The notes under the pieces: generated by a model
What the model saw: the letters and a program-made list of their open reading frames with translations, nothing else
Databases searched by the model: none
Told to the model about the DNA's origin: nothing
Program-made: the position numbers and the translations under genes
Part shown: in pieces, positions 42,295-51,953 of the stretch
How positions within the stretch are numbered: position 1 is the stretch's first letter
Layout: every line of letters starts with the position of its first letter
Source: Rhodospirillales bacterium
Lineage (GTDB): Bacteria > Pseudomonadota > Alphaproteobacteria > Reyranellales > Reyranellaceae
Length of the DNA stretch: 64,000 nt
Direction of reading: 5' to 3'
Assembly: GCA_016185145.1 (NCBI GenBank)
Contig: JACPOB010000114.1
Coordinates: 1-64,000, forward strand

Positions 42295-43904
42295 TGCCCA
42301 CCTCCGGCGGCCGGCAGGCGCGGCGCGATCATGACGTCGTTGATGTAGGAGGATGGCGCATGCACGGCCCGCGCGGCTTCCTCCATGTATCTCATCACCG
42401 GCCCCCCTTTGATCGAGAGTCCGAGGGTGAGCAGCAGCAGGAGGATGACGGGCACCAGTTCGACCATGAGCACACGTGGAACGACCGCATCGACAGGCGA
42501 CCAGAAGGTGCGAATGCCGACCCGCGACAGCGCCAGCAGGGCCGCGAGACCCGACACGAGGAGAAGCGTCACGAAAAGCCAGTTCGCGACCGGGATGCCG
42601 GATGCGGCCGCTTGTCCAGCGGGCGCGAACAGCGCAGCGAGCATGGCCAGCTTGGCAACGAAGCCGGAAAACGGCGGCAGACCGATCAGCAGCAACGCGC
42701 AGCCGACGAAGCAGGCGCCGAGCACGGCCGGTGTTCCGGAGAAGCCGGCGCTGCTGCCCTGTGCTTCTTCCGCCGTCTCCTCGTCCAGTGTTTCCGCCGT
42801 AAGAGCGATCAGGTCGGCGCCGGGATTTTGTCCTCTCTCGATCAGCTCGATGAGTAGAAAAAGCGCGCCGATCGTGAGCGTCGAGCTCACCAGATAGAAG
42901 AGGGCACCGCCCGTGAGATGACTGTCCGACAGGCCCACGGCGGCCAGCAGCGTTCCCGACGACACCAGCAGGCTGAAGCTTGCGATGCGGGCCATGGCTT
43001 GCGAGGCAAGGACGCCCAGGGTCGCGAAGCCGATCGTCGCCAGACCTCCGACGAGCAACACGTCGCGGCCGAAGCCGGCGGCCTCCTGGGCCGTCGCTCC
43101 GAAGAGCATCGGACACAGGCGAAGCAGGACGTAGACACCGACTTTGCTGAGCACGGCAAAGACCGCCGCCACCGGGGCCGCGGCCGCGGGATAGGCGCTG
43201 AGCAGCCAGAAGTTCAAAGGCCACATGGCGGCCTTCACGAGGAAGGCGATGCCGAGGACCGCCGCGCCGGCCTCGAGAAGCATGCGGTTTCCGGGCGACA
43301 AGCCGGGAATGCGCAGGGCAAGGTCGGCCATGTTCAGCGTCCCGGTGACGCCGTAGACGAGGCTGACGCCCACGAGGAAAAAGAAGGAGGCGATGAGGTT
43401 TACGGCGATGTAGTGCAGGCTGGCCTGGACGCGCCGCGAGCCCGAACCGTGCAGGAGAAGGCCGTAGGAGGCTGCCAGCATCACCTCGAAGAAGACGAAC
43501 AGATTGAACAGGTCGCCGGTGAGGAAGGCGCCGTTCACCCCCATCAGCAGGAACTGGAAGAGTGTGTGGAAGTGCGCGCCCGCCGTATGCCACCGCGCAA
43601 GGGAAAAGATCAGAGAGGCGCTGGCAAGGGTCGCGGTGAGCACGAGCATCAGGGCCGACAGGCGGTCCAGGACCAGCACGATGCCGAACGGCGCCGGCCA
43701 GTTGCCGAGGAGATACACTCCGGTCCCGGAGGTGTCTGCCTCCTGCAGCAGCACGAGCGCAATGCAGAGCGTCGTCAGCGTGGAGACGAGATTGATGACG
43801 CCCTTCAGGAATTGCCGTCGTTCGTCGTACACCGCCAGCAACGCACCGGCTACGAGCGGAAGCGCGATGGGAGCGATGATCAGATGATGCGCCCAGCTGC
43901 CCAT
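42291..43904 (-). CDS. mnhD: Na+/H+ antiporter subunit D (MnhD/PhaD)
   Basis: A 537-residue, 14-helix proton-translocating subunit related to NuoL/M/N. The conserved Lys/Glu of discontinuous helices are expected in NLFVFFEVMLAASYGLLLHGS (Glu) and VLGIAFLVKAAMWPLNFWLL (Lys). The sequence ends with a hydrophilic tail. The ATG at 43904 shares a base with the MnhC stop; the open frame beyond it is not homologous. Works with MnhA as one of two antiporter-like channels. Confidence 0.92.
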   Translation of the reverse strand: MGSWAHHLIIAPIALPLVAGALLAVYDERRQFLKGVINLVSTLTTLCIALVLLQEADTSGTGVYLLGNWPAPFGIVLVLDRLSALMLVLTATLASASLIFSLARWHTAGAHFHTLFQFLLMGVNGAFLTGDLFNLFVFFEVMLAASYGLLLHGSGSRRVQASLHYIAVNLIASFFFLVGVSLVYGVTGTLNMADLALRIPGLSPGNRMLLEAGAAVLGIAFLVKAAMWPLNFWLLSAYPAAAAPVAAVFAVLSKVGVYVLLRLCPMLFGATAQEAAGFGRDVLLVGGLATIGFATLGVLASQAMARIASFSLLVSSGTLLAAVGLSDSHLTGGALFYLVSSTLTIGALFLLIELIERGQNPGADLIALTAETLDEETAEEAQGSSAGFSGTPAVLGACFVGCALLLIGLPPFSGFVAKLAMLAALFAPAGQAAASGIPVANWLFVTLLLVSGLAALLALSRVGIRTFWSPVDAVVPRVLMVELVPVILLLLLTLGLSIKGGPVMRYMEEAARAVHAPSSYINDVMIAPRLPAAGGGQ

Positions 43905-44242
43905 CACTGCTCCTGCCCGTCGACATGGTCGGTTCCGGTCAGGCCGCGTGAGGCCAGCAGGACGACCAGGAACAGCGCTGTCGTGGCGAAGCCGATGACG
44001 ATGGCCGTGAGCACCAGGGCCTGTGGCACCGGATCGGCATAGTCCGCCAGGCTTCCGGTCTGCGACGACAGGATCGGCGGTGCGCCCGATCGCAGGCGTC
44101 CCATGCTGAAAATGAAAAGATTGACGGCATACGAGCACAGCGAGAGGCCGATGATGACCTGGTAGGTGCGCGGCCGCAGGAGCAGCCATACGCCCGAGCC
44201 GGCAAGGATGCCGATGCTGAGTGCGAGCAGGAGGGCCATCAT
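43904..44242 (-). CDS. mnhC: Na+/H+ antiporter subunit C (MnhC/PhaC)
   Basis: A 112-residue, three-helix homologue of NuoK. ALLLALSIGILAGSGVWLLLRPRTYQVIIGLSL, then YAVNLFIFSMGRLRSGAPPI and the last helix VLTAIVIGFATTALFLVVLL, all family typical. The product starts four bases before the end of the fused A/B gene. The PQALVLTAIVI segment is a well-conserved NuoK-like motif. Confidence 0.91.
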   Translation of the reverse strand: MMALLLALSIGILAGSGVWLLLRPRTYQVIIGLSLCSYAVNLFIFSMGRLRSGAPPILSSQTGSLADYADPVPQALVLTAIVIGFATTALFLVVLLASRGLTGTDHVDGQEQ

Positions 44243-47160
44243 GGTTCCGACCTGGACGCATGAGCCGTCGTCATTCGGGCGGCTCTCAATTTGCGGATCG
44301 ACTGATGGGCGAGGGCGATCAGCATCAGTACCGTCGCACCTACCACGAGGCCGAAGACGCCGAGGTCGAATATGAGCGCGCTGGAAACCGGCACGGCTCC
44401 TATCAGCGGCAGATCGACATACCGCGAATGCGAGGTCAGGAACGGATAGCCGAACAACCAGGACGCCATGCCGGTTGTCGCGGCGAGCAGAAGACTGAGG
44501 CCGATCCAGTTCACCGGCAGTATGCGCAGCCGATCCTCGACCCAGACCGTGCCGGAGGCGAGATACTGCAGAATGAAGGCCGTCGCCAGGGCGACGCCGG
44601 CGGAAAAACCCCCGCCGGGCAGGTCATGGCCGCGCATGTACAGGTACACCGCCAGAACAATGATGACCGGGAACAGCCAGTGCATGATGACAGCGGGCAC
44701 GCGGAGATAATCGCCGAGCGTATCGCCGGGCTTGCGATCGGGTTGGGCTTCGTCGAAGGCGTCCTGCTGTCGCTGCTGTATGGGCGAGCCGATATTGTCA
44801 GGTGCGGGCCGAAAGCGCCGCAACAGGGCATAGACGGCAAGCGCAACCGCCCCCAGCACCGTGATCTCGCCCATCGTGTCGAAGCCGCGAAAATCGACGA
44901 GGATCACGTTCACGACGTTTCGACCGCCACCTTCCGCATACGCGCGCTCGAGAAAGAAGCTGCCGACGGTATCGCCCATCGGAAGCACCATGACCGCGTA
45001 GGCGAGAGTGGCCAGACCGGCGCCGACGACGAAGGCGATTGCAACGTCCTTCGAGCGACGCAGCCGGGTCGCGAACGGCGCCGGTCCGAGGTTCATCTCT
45101 TCGAACCGCTTGGGCAGCCAGCGCAGGCCGAGCAGGATCAGGATCGTGGTCACGACCTCGACGACCAGCTGCGTCAAGGCAAGGTCCGGGGCGGAGAACC
45201 ATGCGAAGGTGATGCAGGTTGCCAGTCCGGCGCCGCCCAGCAGCATGAGCGCGACCAGTCGGTGATACTTCGCCTGGTAGGCGGCCCCGATCGCACAGAC
45301 GCTACCCGTCAGCCAGACGAGAACCATCGCCGGGTCGACCTCTGACGAGCCAGGCCACTGCAGAGCCATGCCCGCCGGAAGGAAGGGGATGAGCCCGCCG
45401 ATGAACGCCGCCAGCAGCAGGATCGTGAGCTGCGGCTGCAGACGGCGCGTCGCCAGCACCGATTGCGCGGCTAGCGACCATTTCACGGAAAGCACGAAAA
45501 GGCCGCGATCGAACAGGCGTCGACCGCTGACAAGCCGAAGCAGCGGCGGGCCCACCGGGCTCGACTGCAGATAGCGCTGGAGCGCCAGATAAAGCAGGGT
45601 GCCTCCGACGAGTGCAACCGCACTCATGATCATCGGCAGATTGAAGCCGTGCCAAACAGCGAGGCTGAACTTCGGCGTCCTCTGGCCCAGCACCGATTCG
45701 ACTGCCGTGTAGAGGTATGGTCCCACCGTCGCCGCGGGCGCGATGCCGACCACCAGGCAGGCCAGCACGAGGAACATGCTTGGCACGCGCATCCAGAAGG
45801 GCGGCTCATGCGGTTCCTTCGGCAAGTCGGCAGGCTTGCGCCCGAAGAAGACGGAATGGATGAAGCGAAGGGAGTAAGTGACGGCGAAAGTGCTGGCCAG
45901 GACTGCGACATAGGGCTGCGAGGTGTCCAGCACCGAGTTGACGTGGGTCTCGATGGCCTCGGCGAAAAACATCTCCTTCGAGAGGAAGCCGTTCAGCAGC
46001 GGCACGCCGGCCATGGCGGCGCTTGCCACCATGGCCAGGGTGGCGGTTTCCGGCATGTAGCGGAAAAGTCCGCCCAGCTTCCTCATGTCCCGCGTGCCCG
46101 TCTCATGGTCGATGATGCCGGCCGCCATGAACAGCGAGGCTTTGAAGGTCGCGTGGTTCATCATGTGGAAGATCGCGGCGACGGCGCCGAGGGGGCTTCC
46201 GAGGCTGAGCAGCATGGCGATCAGCCCGAGATGGCTGATCGTCGAATAGGCGAGCAGGCCTTTCAGATCGTGCTGGAAGATCGCGAAGAACGCTCCAAAG
46301 AGGAGCGACGCCATTCCGGCGAGACCGAGCAGCCAGAACCATTCCGGCGTTCCCGCCATGACTGGCCACAAGCGAGCCAGCAGGAAGACGCCGGCCTTGA
46401 CCATTGTCGCGGAGTGCAGGAACGCCGAGACGGGAGTGGGCGCTGCCATCGCGTTGGGCAGCCAGAAGTGGAACGGAAATTGCGCGCTCTTGGTCAGCGT
46501 ACCGAGCAGGACGAGAACCAACGCCGGTAGATACAGTGGATGCGCACGGATGGTCTCGCCTGAGGCCAGCACGCGGTCGAGGTCGTAGCTGCCGACGATT
46601 TCGCCGATCAGGACCACGCCCGCCAGGAGAGCGAGGCCGCCCAGCCCGGTAACGATGAGCGCCATGCGGGCGCCGTCGCGTGCCCCGGCGTTGCCGTGCC
46701 AATAGCCGATCAGCAGGAAGGAGAAGATGCTGGTCAATTCCCAGAAGAAGACCAGTACGATCAGGTTTCCGGCGATGACGATCCCCAGCATGCTGCCCAT
46801 GAAGGCGAGCAGCAATGAGAAGAAGCGCGGCACCGGGTCGCTCGGCGACATGTAGTAGCGAGCGTACAGAACGACGAGAAAGCCAATGGCTGTCACCAGC
46901 ACGCTGAACATCCAGGCGAAGCCGTCGAGGCGCAACGTAAAGCCGAGACCGAGCGCTGGAACCCACTCCGCATCGCTGCGGATCACGCCTCCGTCGACCA
47001 CCGAAGGATATGCACTGGCCGTCAGCAGCAAGCAGATCAGCGCGACGCCACCGGCGAGCCAAGCCTCGGAGTTGCGCGCGTTGGGGCGGAATGTGGCGGC
47101 GAGAGCGCTGCCGACGAACGGAAGCACGATGACGATTGTCAGCAGCACGTCGTTGTTCAT
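44239..47160 (-). CDS. mnhA: Na+/H+ antiporter subunit A fused to B (PhaAB/MnhAB type)
   Basis: A 973-residue fusion. Residues 1 to about 780 are the NuoL-like MnhA proton channel (for example LIVLVFFWELTSIFSFLLIGYWH, LTKSAQFPFHFWLPNAMAAPTPVSAFLHSATMVKAG) with its MbhD/E-like C-terminal helices; the last about 140 residues are the MnhB domain (RVPAVIMHWLFPVIIVLAVYLYMRGHDLPGGGFSAGV). No separate mnhB is present, as in rhizobial PhaAB. It opens the operon, running A/B-C-D-E-F-G toward lower coordinates. The start is 97 bases from the universal stress gene on the same strand. Confidence 0.92.
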   Translation of the reverse strand: MNNDVLLTIVIVLPFVGSALAATFRPNARNSEAWLAGGVALICLLLTASAYPSVVDGGVIRSDAEWVPALGLGFTLRLDGFAWMFSVLVTAIGFLVVLYARYYMSPSDPVPRFFSLLLAFMGSMLGIVIAGNLIVLVFFWELTSIFSFLLIGYWHGNAGARDGARMALIVTGLGGLALLAGVVLIGEIVGSYDLDRVLASGETIRAHPLYLPALVLVLLGTLTKSAQFPFHFWLPNAMAAPTPVSAFLHSATMVKAGVFLLARLWPVMAGTPEWFWLLGLAGMASLLFGAFFAIFQHDLKGLLAYSTISHLGLIAMLLSLGSPLGAVAAIFHMMNHATFKASLFMAAGIIDHETGTRDMRKLGGLFRYMPETATLAMVASAAMAGVPLLNGFLSKEMFFAEAIETHVNSVLDTSQPYVAVLASTFAVTYSLRFIHSVFFGRKPADLPKEPHEPPFWMRVPSMFLVLACLVVGIAPAATVGPYLYTAVESVLGQRTPKFSLAVWHGFNLPMIMSAVALVGGTLLYLALQRYLQSSPVGPPLLRLVSGRRLFDRGLFVLSVKWSLAAQSVLATRRLQPQLTILLLAAFIGGLIPFLPAGMALQWPGSSEVDPAMVLVWLTGSVCAIGAAYQAKYHRLVALMLLGGAGLATCITFAWFSAPDLALTQLVVEVVTTILILLGLRWLPKRFEEMNLGPAPFATRLRRSKDVAIAFVVGAGLATLAYAVMVLPMGDTVGSFFLERAYAEGGGRNVVNVILVDFRGFDTMGEITVLGAVALAVYALLRRFRPAPDNIGSPIQQRQQDAFDEAQPDRKPGDTLGDYLRVPAVIMHWLFPVIIVLAVYLYMRGHDLPGGGFSAGVALATAFILQYLASGTVWVEDRLRILPVNWIGLSLLLAATTGMASWLFGYPFLTSHSRYVDLPLIGAVPVSSALIFDLGVFGLVVGATVLMLIALAHQSIRKLRAARMTTAHASRSEP

Positions 47161-47257
47161 GGGCCTCGTGACGGGTGATTGAAGCGATGGTGATCAGGCT
47201 TGGGAACCCGGCGCTGGCTCCCTATTCGACAAGCTCGCGAATGCGCAAGCCACATCG

Positions 47258-48118
47258 TCAATCGCGCCGCGCCGGAATAGTCAATACGTCTTGATCGGCG
47301 GCGTGCAAAACTCCTTGTGCCACGCTTCCGAGCAGGAAATTCGCGATGCCGGTACGGCCGTGGGTGCCGACGACGATGAGGTCCGCCGAAACTTCCTCTG
47401 CCGCAGTGCAAATGGCGTGAGGAGCAGTCGTTTCCCTGAGCTTGACCAGATGGCGGGCGGGAAAAGCCACCGTGCGCTGCACAAAAGAGGCGAGTTCTCG
47501 ACCGGCATCCGCTTCTTCGCTGCCGATGTAGTGTTGGAGATCCCCTCTGCTGGCCGACGCCAAGGCCATGTGCTTCCTGGCGGGGGCATCGAATACGTGA
47601 AGAACGGATATGGCTACATCCTTGTCCAGGCCGAGCGCCGCGATAGCCAGCAGCGCGTCGGCAGAGCAATTCGAGAAATCGACCGCAGCAAGGATATGCC
47701 GATAGAGGCTTGCAGGCACGCCGTTTGCGACCAGGAGCGGCTGGCGGCTCGAGCGTATGGTTCGCTCCGCCGTAGTGCCGACAAACACGTCTTGAATTGC
47801 GCGATGACGATGCGAGCCCACGATCACGACGTCGGCTGCTGCTTCCTGGGCGGCTTTGACTATTTCATCGGCGAGGCCGCCCAGAACGACGCTCGCGGTG
47901 CAGTTCACACCATCGAAGTCGCGCAACGATCGAGCTTGTTTGTCCAGGATCTCCGCCGCCGCGTCACGTTCGGGGTCGATGATGCGCCTCGGCCTGTCAT
48001 CATCGACGACATGAACGAGGTGCAGAGACGCTTCGAATTTTTTTGCCAGTAAGGTGGCGCGCCGAATTGCGCGATCGGCCCGTGCGGATAAATCCGTTGC
48101 GACGAGAATTTTCCTCAT
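47258..48118 (-). CDS. Tandem-domain universal stress protein (UspA family)
   Basis: A 286-residue protein with two USP domains. Domain 1 begins MRKILVATDLSARADRAIRRA and has GSHRHRAIQDVFVGTTAERT; domain 2 holds the intact ATP-binding motif GTHGRTGIANFLLGSVAQGV. Domain 1 departs from the G-x2-G-x9-G(S/T) pattern, so probably only domain 2 binds ATP. GGAGGG precedes the ATG at 48118; the upstream in-frame ATG at 48184 has no support. It precedes the antiporter operon and could be co-transcribed with it, linking general or salt stress to ion exchange. Confidence 0.86.
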   Translation of the reverse strand: MRKILVATDLSARADRAIRRATLLAKKFEASLHLVHVVDDDRPRRIIDPERDAAAEILDKQARSLRDFDGVNCTASVVLGGLADEIVKAAQEAAADVVIVGSHRHRAIQDVFVGTTAERTIRSSRQPLLVANGVPASLYRHILAAVDFSNCSADALLAIAALGLDKDVAISVLHVFDAPARKHMALASASRGDLQHYIGSEEADAGRELASFVQRTVAFPARHLVKLRETTAPHAICTAAEEVSADLIVVGTHGRTGIANFLLGSVAQGVLHAADQDVLTIPARRD

Positions 48119-48316
48119 GGCCGACCCTCCGAACCCCGAAAGATCTCGAAAAGGATTGATTGCCTCTTCAGCAGCGATGGTCAATGCAAATTGACCCTGT
48201 CACGGAGCGCCGGAATTCCTCGATGGATGGTGTGGCGACCGTGCCCTCGTCAGCGATCATTCCTTGCGTGAACTGGATGCACCAGTCGTCAGCAATGGCT
48301 GACGAACAGGCTCCGC

Positions 48317-49609
<1,293 letters not shown>

Positions 49610-49639
49610 TGCCCGTTCCCGAAATCCGACGTCCACACA

Positions 49640-49676
49640 CGAAAAACGCCTCCCCGGGGTCGGTGCCGGAGAGGCG
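49640..49676 (-). terminator. Terminator/attenuator just upstream of purA
   Basis: On the minus strand, a 12-bp stem ACGCCTCTCCGG / CCGGGGAGGCGT (one mismatch, 8-base loop) followed by TTTTT. It ends 31 bases before the purA start codon. It either terminates hisZ-derived transcripts or acts as an attenuator in the purA leader. Confidence 0.75.
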
Positions 49677-49834
49677 TAAGTTTGGATAGCACGGGAAGGG
49701 AGGAGTGCGAAGGGAAACTTCGCCCGCGCTGTGACTGGATTAGCCCCGCCTTTTCAATCGCTCTGTGCTTTTTGCCACAGAGCGGGAATGCCGCATGCTG
49801 TTTCCTCCCATTGTTGCCGCACCAAGGCGGCAAC
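49640..49834 (-). promoter_or_regulatory. Structured purA leader: three hairpins, candidate cis-regulatory RNA
   Basis: On the minus strand, in 5' to 3' order: GTTGCCGC-CTTGGT-GCGGCAAC (49813-49834), GCTCTGTG-GCAAAAAG-CACAGAGC (49760-49783), then the terminator at 49640-49676. The stems of the first two are perfect 8-bp. No protein-coding frame on this strand explains them. It does not match a riboswitch I can name. The first hairpin could instead be an operator palindrome for the divergent small gene at 49848. Confidence 0.5.
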
Positions 49835-49847
49835 ATGGGGGTAGGGC

Positions 49848-50078
49848 ATGAGTGACAAGCCAAGGAAGCGCCGCCTTTCGGCGAAGCAGAAGTCGTCAAC
49901 GCTGTTCCACTTCTGGCACAATCTTCAGGATATCAAGGATGAAGCCGAGCAGATGAAGGACAGCGAGCTCGTCCTGCTGGTCGGCATGATGGAGCTGCTG
50001 ATCGAGGAGCGGATCGCCGGCCTGGGCGGCGGCCGCGCCGCCCTGCTGGCTGCAGCCGACACGGCCCACGCGCACTGA
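49848..50078 (+). CDS. Small hypothetical protein
   Basis: A 76-residue product: a basic N-terminus (MSDKPRKRRLSAKQKS), then a helical middle rich in charges (HFWHNLQDIKDEAEQMKDSE), and a Leu-rich helix LVLLVGMMELLIEERIAG. Family not recognised; it could be a small coiled or membrane-associated regulator. GGTAGGG lies before the ATG. It lies inside the hisZ-purA gap in opposite orientation. A perfect hairpin (49813-49834) ends 13 bases upstream of its start and could be its operator. Reality is supported by the amino acid composition only. Confidence 0.55.
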   Translation: MSDKPRKRRLSAKQKSSTLFHFWHNLQDIKDEAEQMKDSELVLLVGMMELLIEERIAGLGGGRAALLAAADTAHAH

Positions 50079-50091
50079 CTTGAGTCTCGGG

Positions 50092-50120
50092 GGAGCGCGG
50101 GCCTTGGGGGACCGCGCTCC
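50092..50120. terminator. Hairpin between convergent small gene and hisZ
   Basis: Perfect 9-bp stem GGAGCGCGG / CCGCGCTCC with an 11-base loop. There is no clear T-run on either side, so it may be a weak bidirectional terminator or just a 3' stabiliser. Confidence 0.5.
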
Positions 50121-50136
50121 GCCGAGACGCCTCGAA

Positions 50137-51303
50137 TCAGAGCGGCACGGCCTCCTTGTCGATCAGTGCGTGGCTGCACAGCAGCCGCTTGGCTTCCGCG
50201 CGCGGATCGTCCGCTGCGCTCACACCGCGCACCACGGCGTAGCCTCTGGCCTGCCAGGGCTGGGCATCGCGCCAGGGCGTGCCCGGCGGCAGGAACAGCC
50301 GCGGCCGAGTGGCCGGCGCTTCCGACGCCTGCAGCACGGCATCCATGTAGAGCGTGAACCCGGTGGCGGGCTCGCTGACCCCGTCCTCGGGGTAGCCGGC
50401 CGAGTAACGGCCACCGCGGGCGAGCTCGTGACGGCCCCTGAGCGCGAATACCGAGAACGATACGCCGGTCTGGTATTCCAGGCCGCGATACTCCACGGGG
50501 TCGAGGGTGACCGGCAGGTCCTCGTCGGCGGCGTGGATCAGCTTCACCACCTCGCCAAGCCGCGCCGCCTCGGCGGCGCCGGCGGCCGGCAGCTTGAGCG
50601 CGCTCAGCTGGGCGATGCCGCGCTCGGCGGGTCCCGCGGCGCGCAGCAGGCCGGTGAACACGTCGATGGCCTTCTTGGCGTCGCCCAGTGCCTTGGCGAT
50701 GCCGCCTTCGTCCTTGCGGTCGAGGGCGCGGCGGACGCGGCGCAGCGTGTCGGCCGGCAGTTTCAGGCCGGCGCCGACCGCAGCCACCAGGGTCGGCAGG
50801 TTGAGATCGACCGAGAGCTCGGCCACGCCGATGGCGCGCAGCGCATCGACCGCCAGCAGCACCGCCTCCGCGTCGGCCTCGGCTGAATCGACGCCGATCA
50901 GCTCGGTGCCGACCTGGGCGAACTGGCGCTCGGGCTTCAGCGCCCCGCCGCGGACGCGGATGACGTTGCCGCCGTAGGACAGGCGCAGCGGCCGTGGCTC
51001 GTGTTTCAGCCGCGTGACGGCGATACGCGCCACTTGGACAGTCATGTCCGGCCGCACGCCCATCATGCGCTGCGACACCGGATCCATCAGCCGGAACGTC
51101 TGCGGCGCCAACGCCGCGCCCGGGCCGCCCAGCAGCGATTCCTCGAACTCGACCAGTGGCGGCTTCACGCGCTCGTAGCCGAAGGCGGCGAAGCGCTCGA
51201 TGGCGACGTCGATGGCGCGCGCCTCGCGGGCGGCGTCGGGCGGCAGCAGATCGGCGAGGCCGGCCGGCAGGAGGCCGCGATGGTCGTTGTCGTTGGCGGT
51301 CAT
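50137..51303 (-). CDS. hisZ: ATP phosphoribosyltransferase regulatory subunit
   Basis: A 388-residue HisRS-like protein without the tRNA-binding domain. It assembles with short HisG to make the first, feedback-controlled step of histidine synthesis. The HisRS-type class II core is visible: GYERVKPPLVEFEESLLGG, RLMDPVSQRMMGVRPDMTVQVARIA, GTELIGVDSAEADAEAVLLA and GGRYSAGY. The presence of hisZ implies that the organism has a short-form HisG. Its start is divergent from the first FecI gene. hisZ followed by purA is a common alphaproteobacterial order. Confidence 0.9.
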   Translation of the reverse strand: MTANDNDHRGLLPAGLADLLPPDAAREARAIDVAIERFAAFGYERVKPPLVEFEESLLGGPGAALAPQTFRLMDPVSQRMMGVRPDMTVQVARIAVTRLKHEPRPLRLSYGGNVIRVRGGALKPERQFAQVGTELIGVDSAEADAEAVLLAVDALRAIGVAELSVDLNLPTLVAAVGAGLKLPADTLRRVRRALDRKDEGGIAKALGDAKKAIDVFTGLLRAAGPAERGIAQLSALKLPAAGAAEAARLGEVVKLIHAADEDLPVTLDPVEYRGLEYQTGVSFSVFALRGRHELARGGRYSAGYPEDGVSEPATGFTLYMDAVLQASEAPATRPRLFLPPGTPWRDAQPWQARGYAVVRGVSAADDPRAEAKRLLCSHALIDKEAVPL

Positions 51304-51361
51304 GGGCTGGTGCTTTTAGCCTATCGGCCGCTGGGCAGTCAGCGGTTTACGTGGCGATCCT

Positions 51362-51382
51362 AATTGCGAATAAGTCGCAATT
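51362..51382. promoter_or_regulatory. Fur-box-like palindrome before the first FecI gene
   Basis: AATTGCGA-ATAAG-TCGCAATT, a perfect 8-bp inverted repeat with a 5-base spacer, 15 bases before the GTG of the sigma gene and in the hisZ/fecI divergent gap. Its TTGCGAAT...TCGCAA form is similar to Fur sites found before FecI-type genes. The binding factor may be the Fur homologue at 60051. Confidence 0.6.
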
Positions 51383-51397
51383 GCCATACCATGCGCC

Positions 51398-51904
51398 GTG
51401 CGCCCAGACACCACCACCCTCTTCGTCGAGCACCGTCGCTCGCTGATCGACTATGCCACGCGCATCGTCGGCTCGCGGGCGCAGGCCGAGGACGTCGTGC
51501 AGGAGGCCTGGCTGCGCTTCGACGAGGTGTCGCGCCAGCGACTGCTCGACGAGCCGCTGAGCTACCTCTATCGCATCGTCCGCAATCTGGCGCTCGACGG
51601 CCGACGCAGCCAGGCGCGGGAGGAGCGATATCTGGTGCGCGGCGCCGATCTCAAGGCCGAAGGCATCGCCGAGGACCGGCCGTCGCCGGAAGCCGAGGCG
51701 GTCGGCCGCGGCGAATTGCGGGCGGTGCGGGCGGCCCTGCTCGAGCTGCCGGAGCGCACGCGCATTGCGCTGGAGATGCATCGCTTCGGCGGCGCGACCC
51801 TCAAGGATATCGCAGACTTCCTCGACATCTCCGTCGGCCTCGCCCATGCCCTGGTGCGCGATGGCCTGGAGCATTGCCGGACGCGACTGAGGAAAAACTT
51901 CTGA
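51398..51904 (+). CDS. FecI-like ECF sigma factor (cassette 1)
   Basis: A 168-residue extracytoplasmic-function sigma factor of the iron-starvation (FecI) group. Region 2: FVEHRRSLIDYATRIVGSRAQAEDVVQEAWLRF; region 4: LPERTRIALEMHRFGGATLKDIADFLDISVGLAHALVRDGLEHCR. Starts at a GTG (51398) with no strong ribosome site, exactly as its paralogue at 61259, and both begin with the same DT-x-LF-x-EHR pattern. It would be activated through FecR and the TonB-dependent receptor that follow, and is preceded by a Fur-box-like palindrome. Confidence 0.9.
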   Translation: MRPDTTTLFVEHRRSLIDYATRIVGSRAQAEDVVQEAWLRFDEVSRQRLLDEPLSYLYRIVRNLALDGRRSQAREERYLVRGADLKAEGIAEDRPSPEAEAVGRGELRAVRAALLELPERTRIALEMHRFGGATLKDIADFLDISVGLAHALVRDGLEHCRTRLRKNF

Positions 51905-51928
51905 AAATCATCCCGAGCGCCGTCGTGT
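51903..51928 (+). promoter_or_regulatory. Possible FecI-type promoter before fecR (cassette 1)
   Basis: GAAAATC (51903-51909), 14 bases, then CGTGT (51924-51928), a looser match to the motif seen at 52967, 61770 and 62833. It overlaps the stop region of the sigma gene and lies 26 bases before the FecR ATG. Confidence 0.35.
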
Positions 51929-51953
51929 AGGAGGTGAGGGAAGATCCTGGGAC

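Noticed and set aside
48168..48316. Possible short minus-strand peptide before the universal stress gene (SIEEFRRSVTGS-like)
   Set aside because: No start codon with a ribosome site, no family resemblance, and it is simply the continuation of a frame-shifted shadow of purA.
49640..49834. 6S RNA or a known purine riboswitch in the purA leader
   Set aside because: The hairpins are too short and separate for the long 6S rod, and the three-way junction with conserved loop-loop bases of the purine riboswitch is not apparent. Left as an unnamed structured leader.
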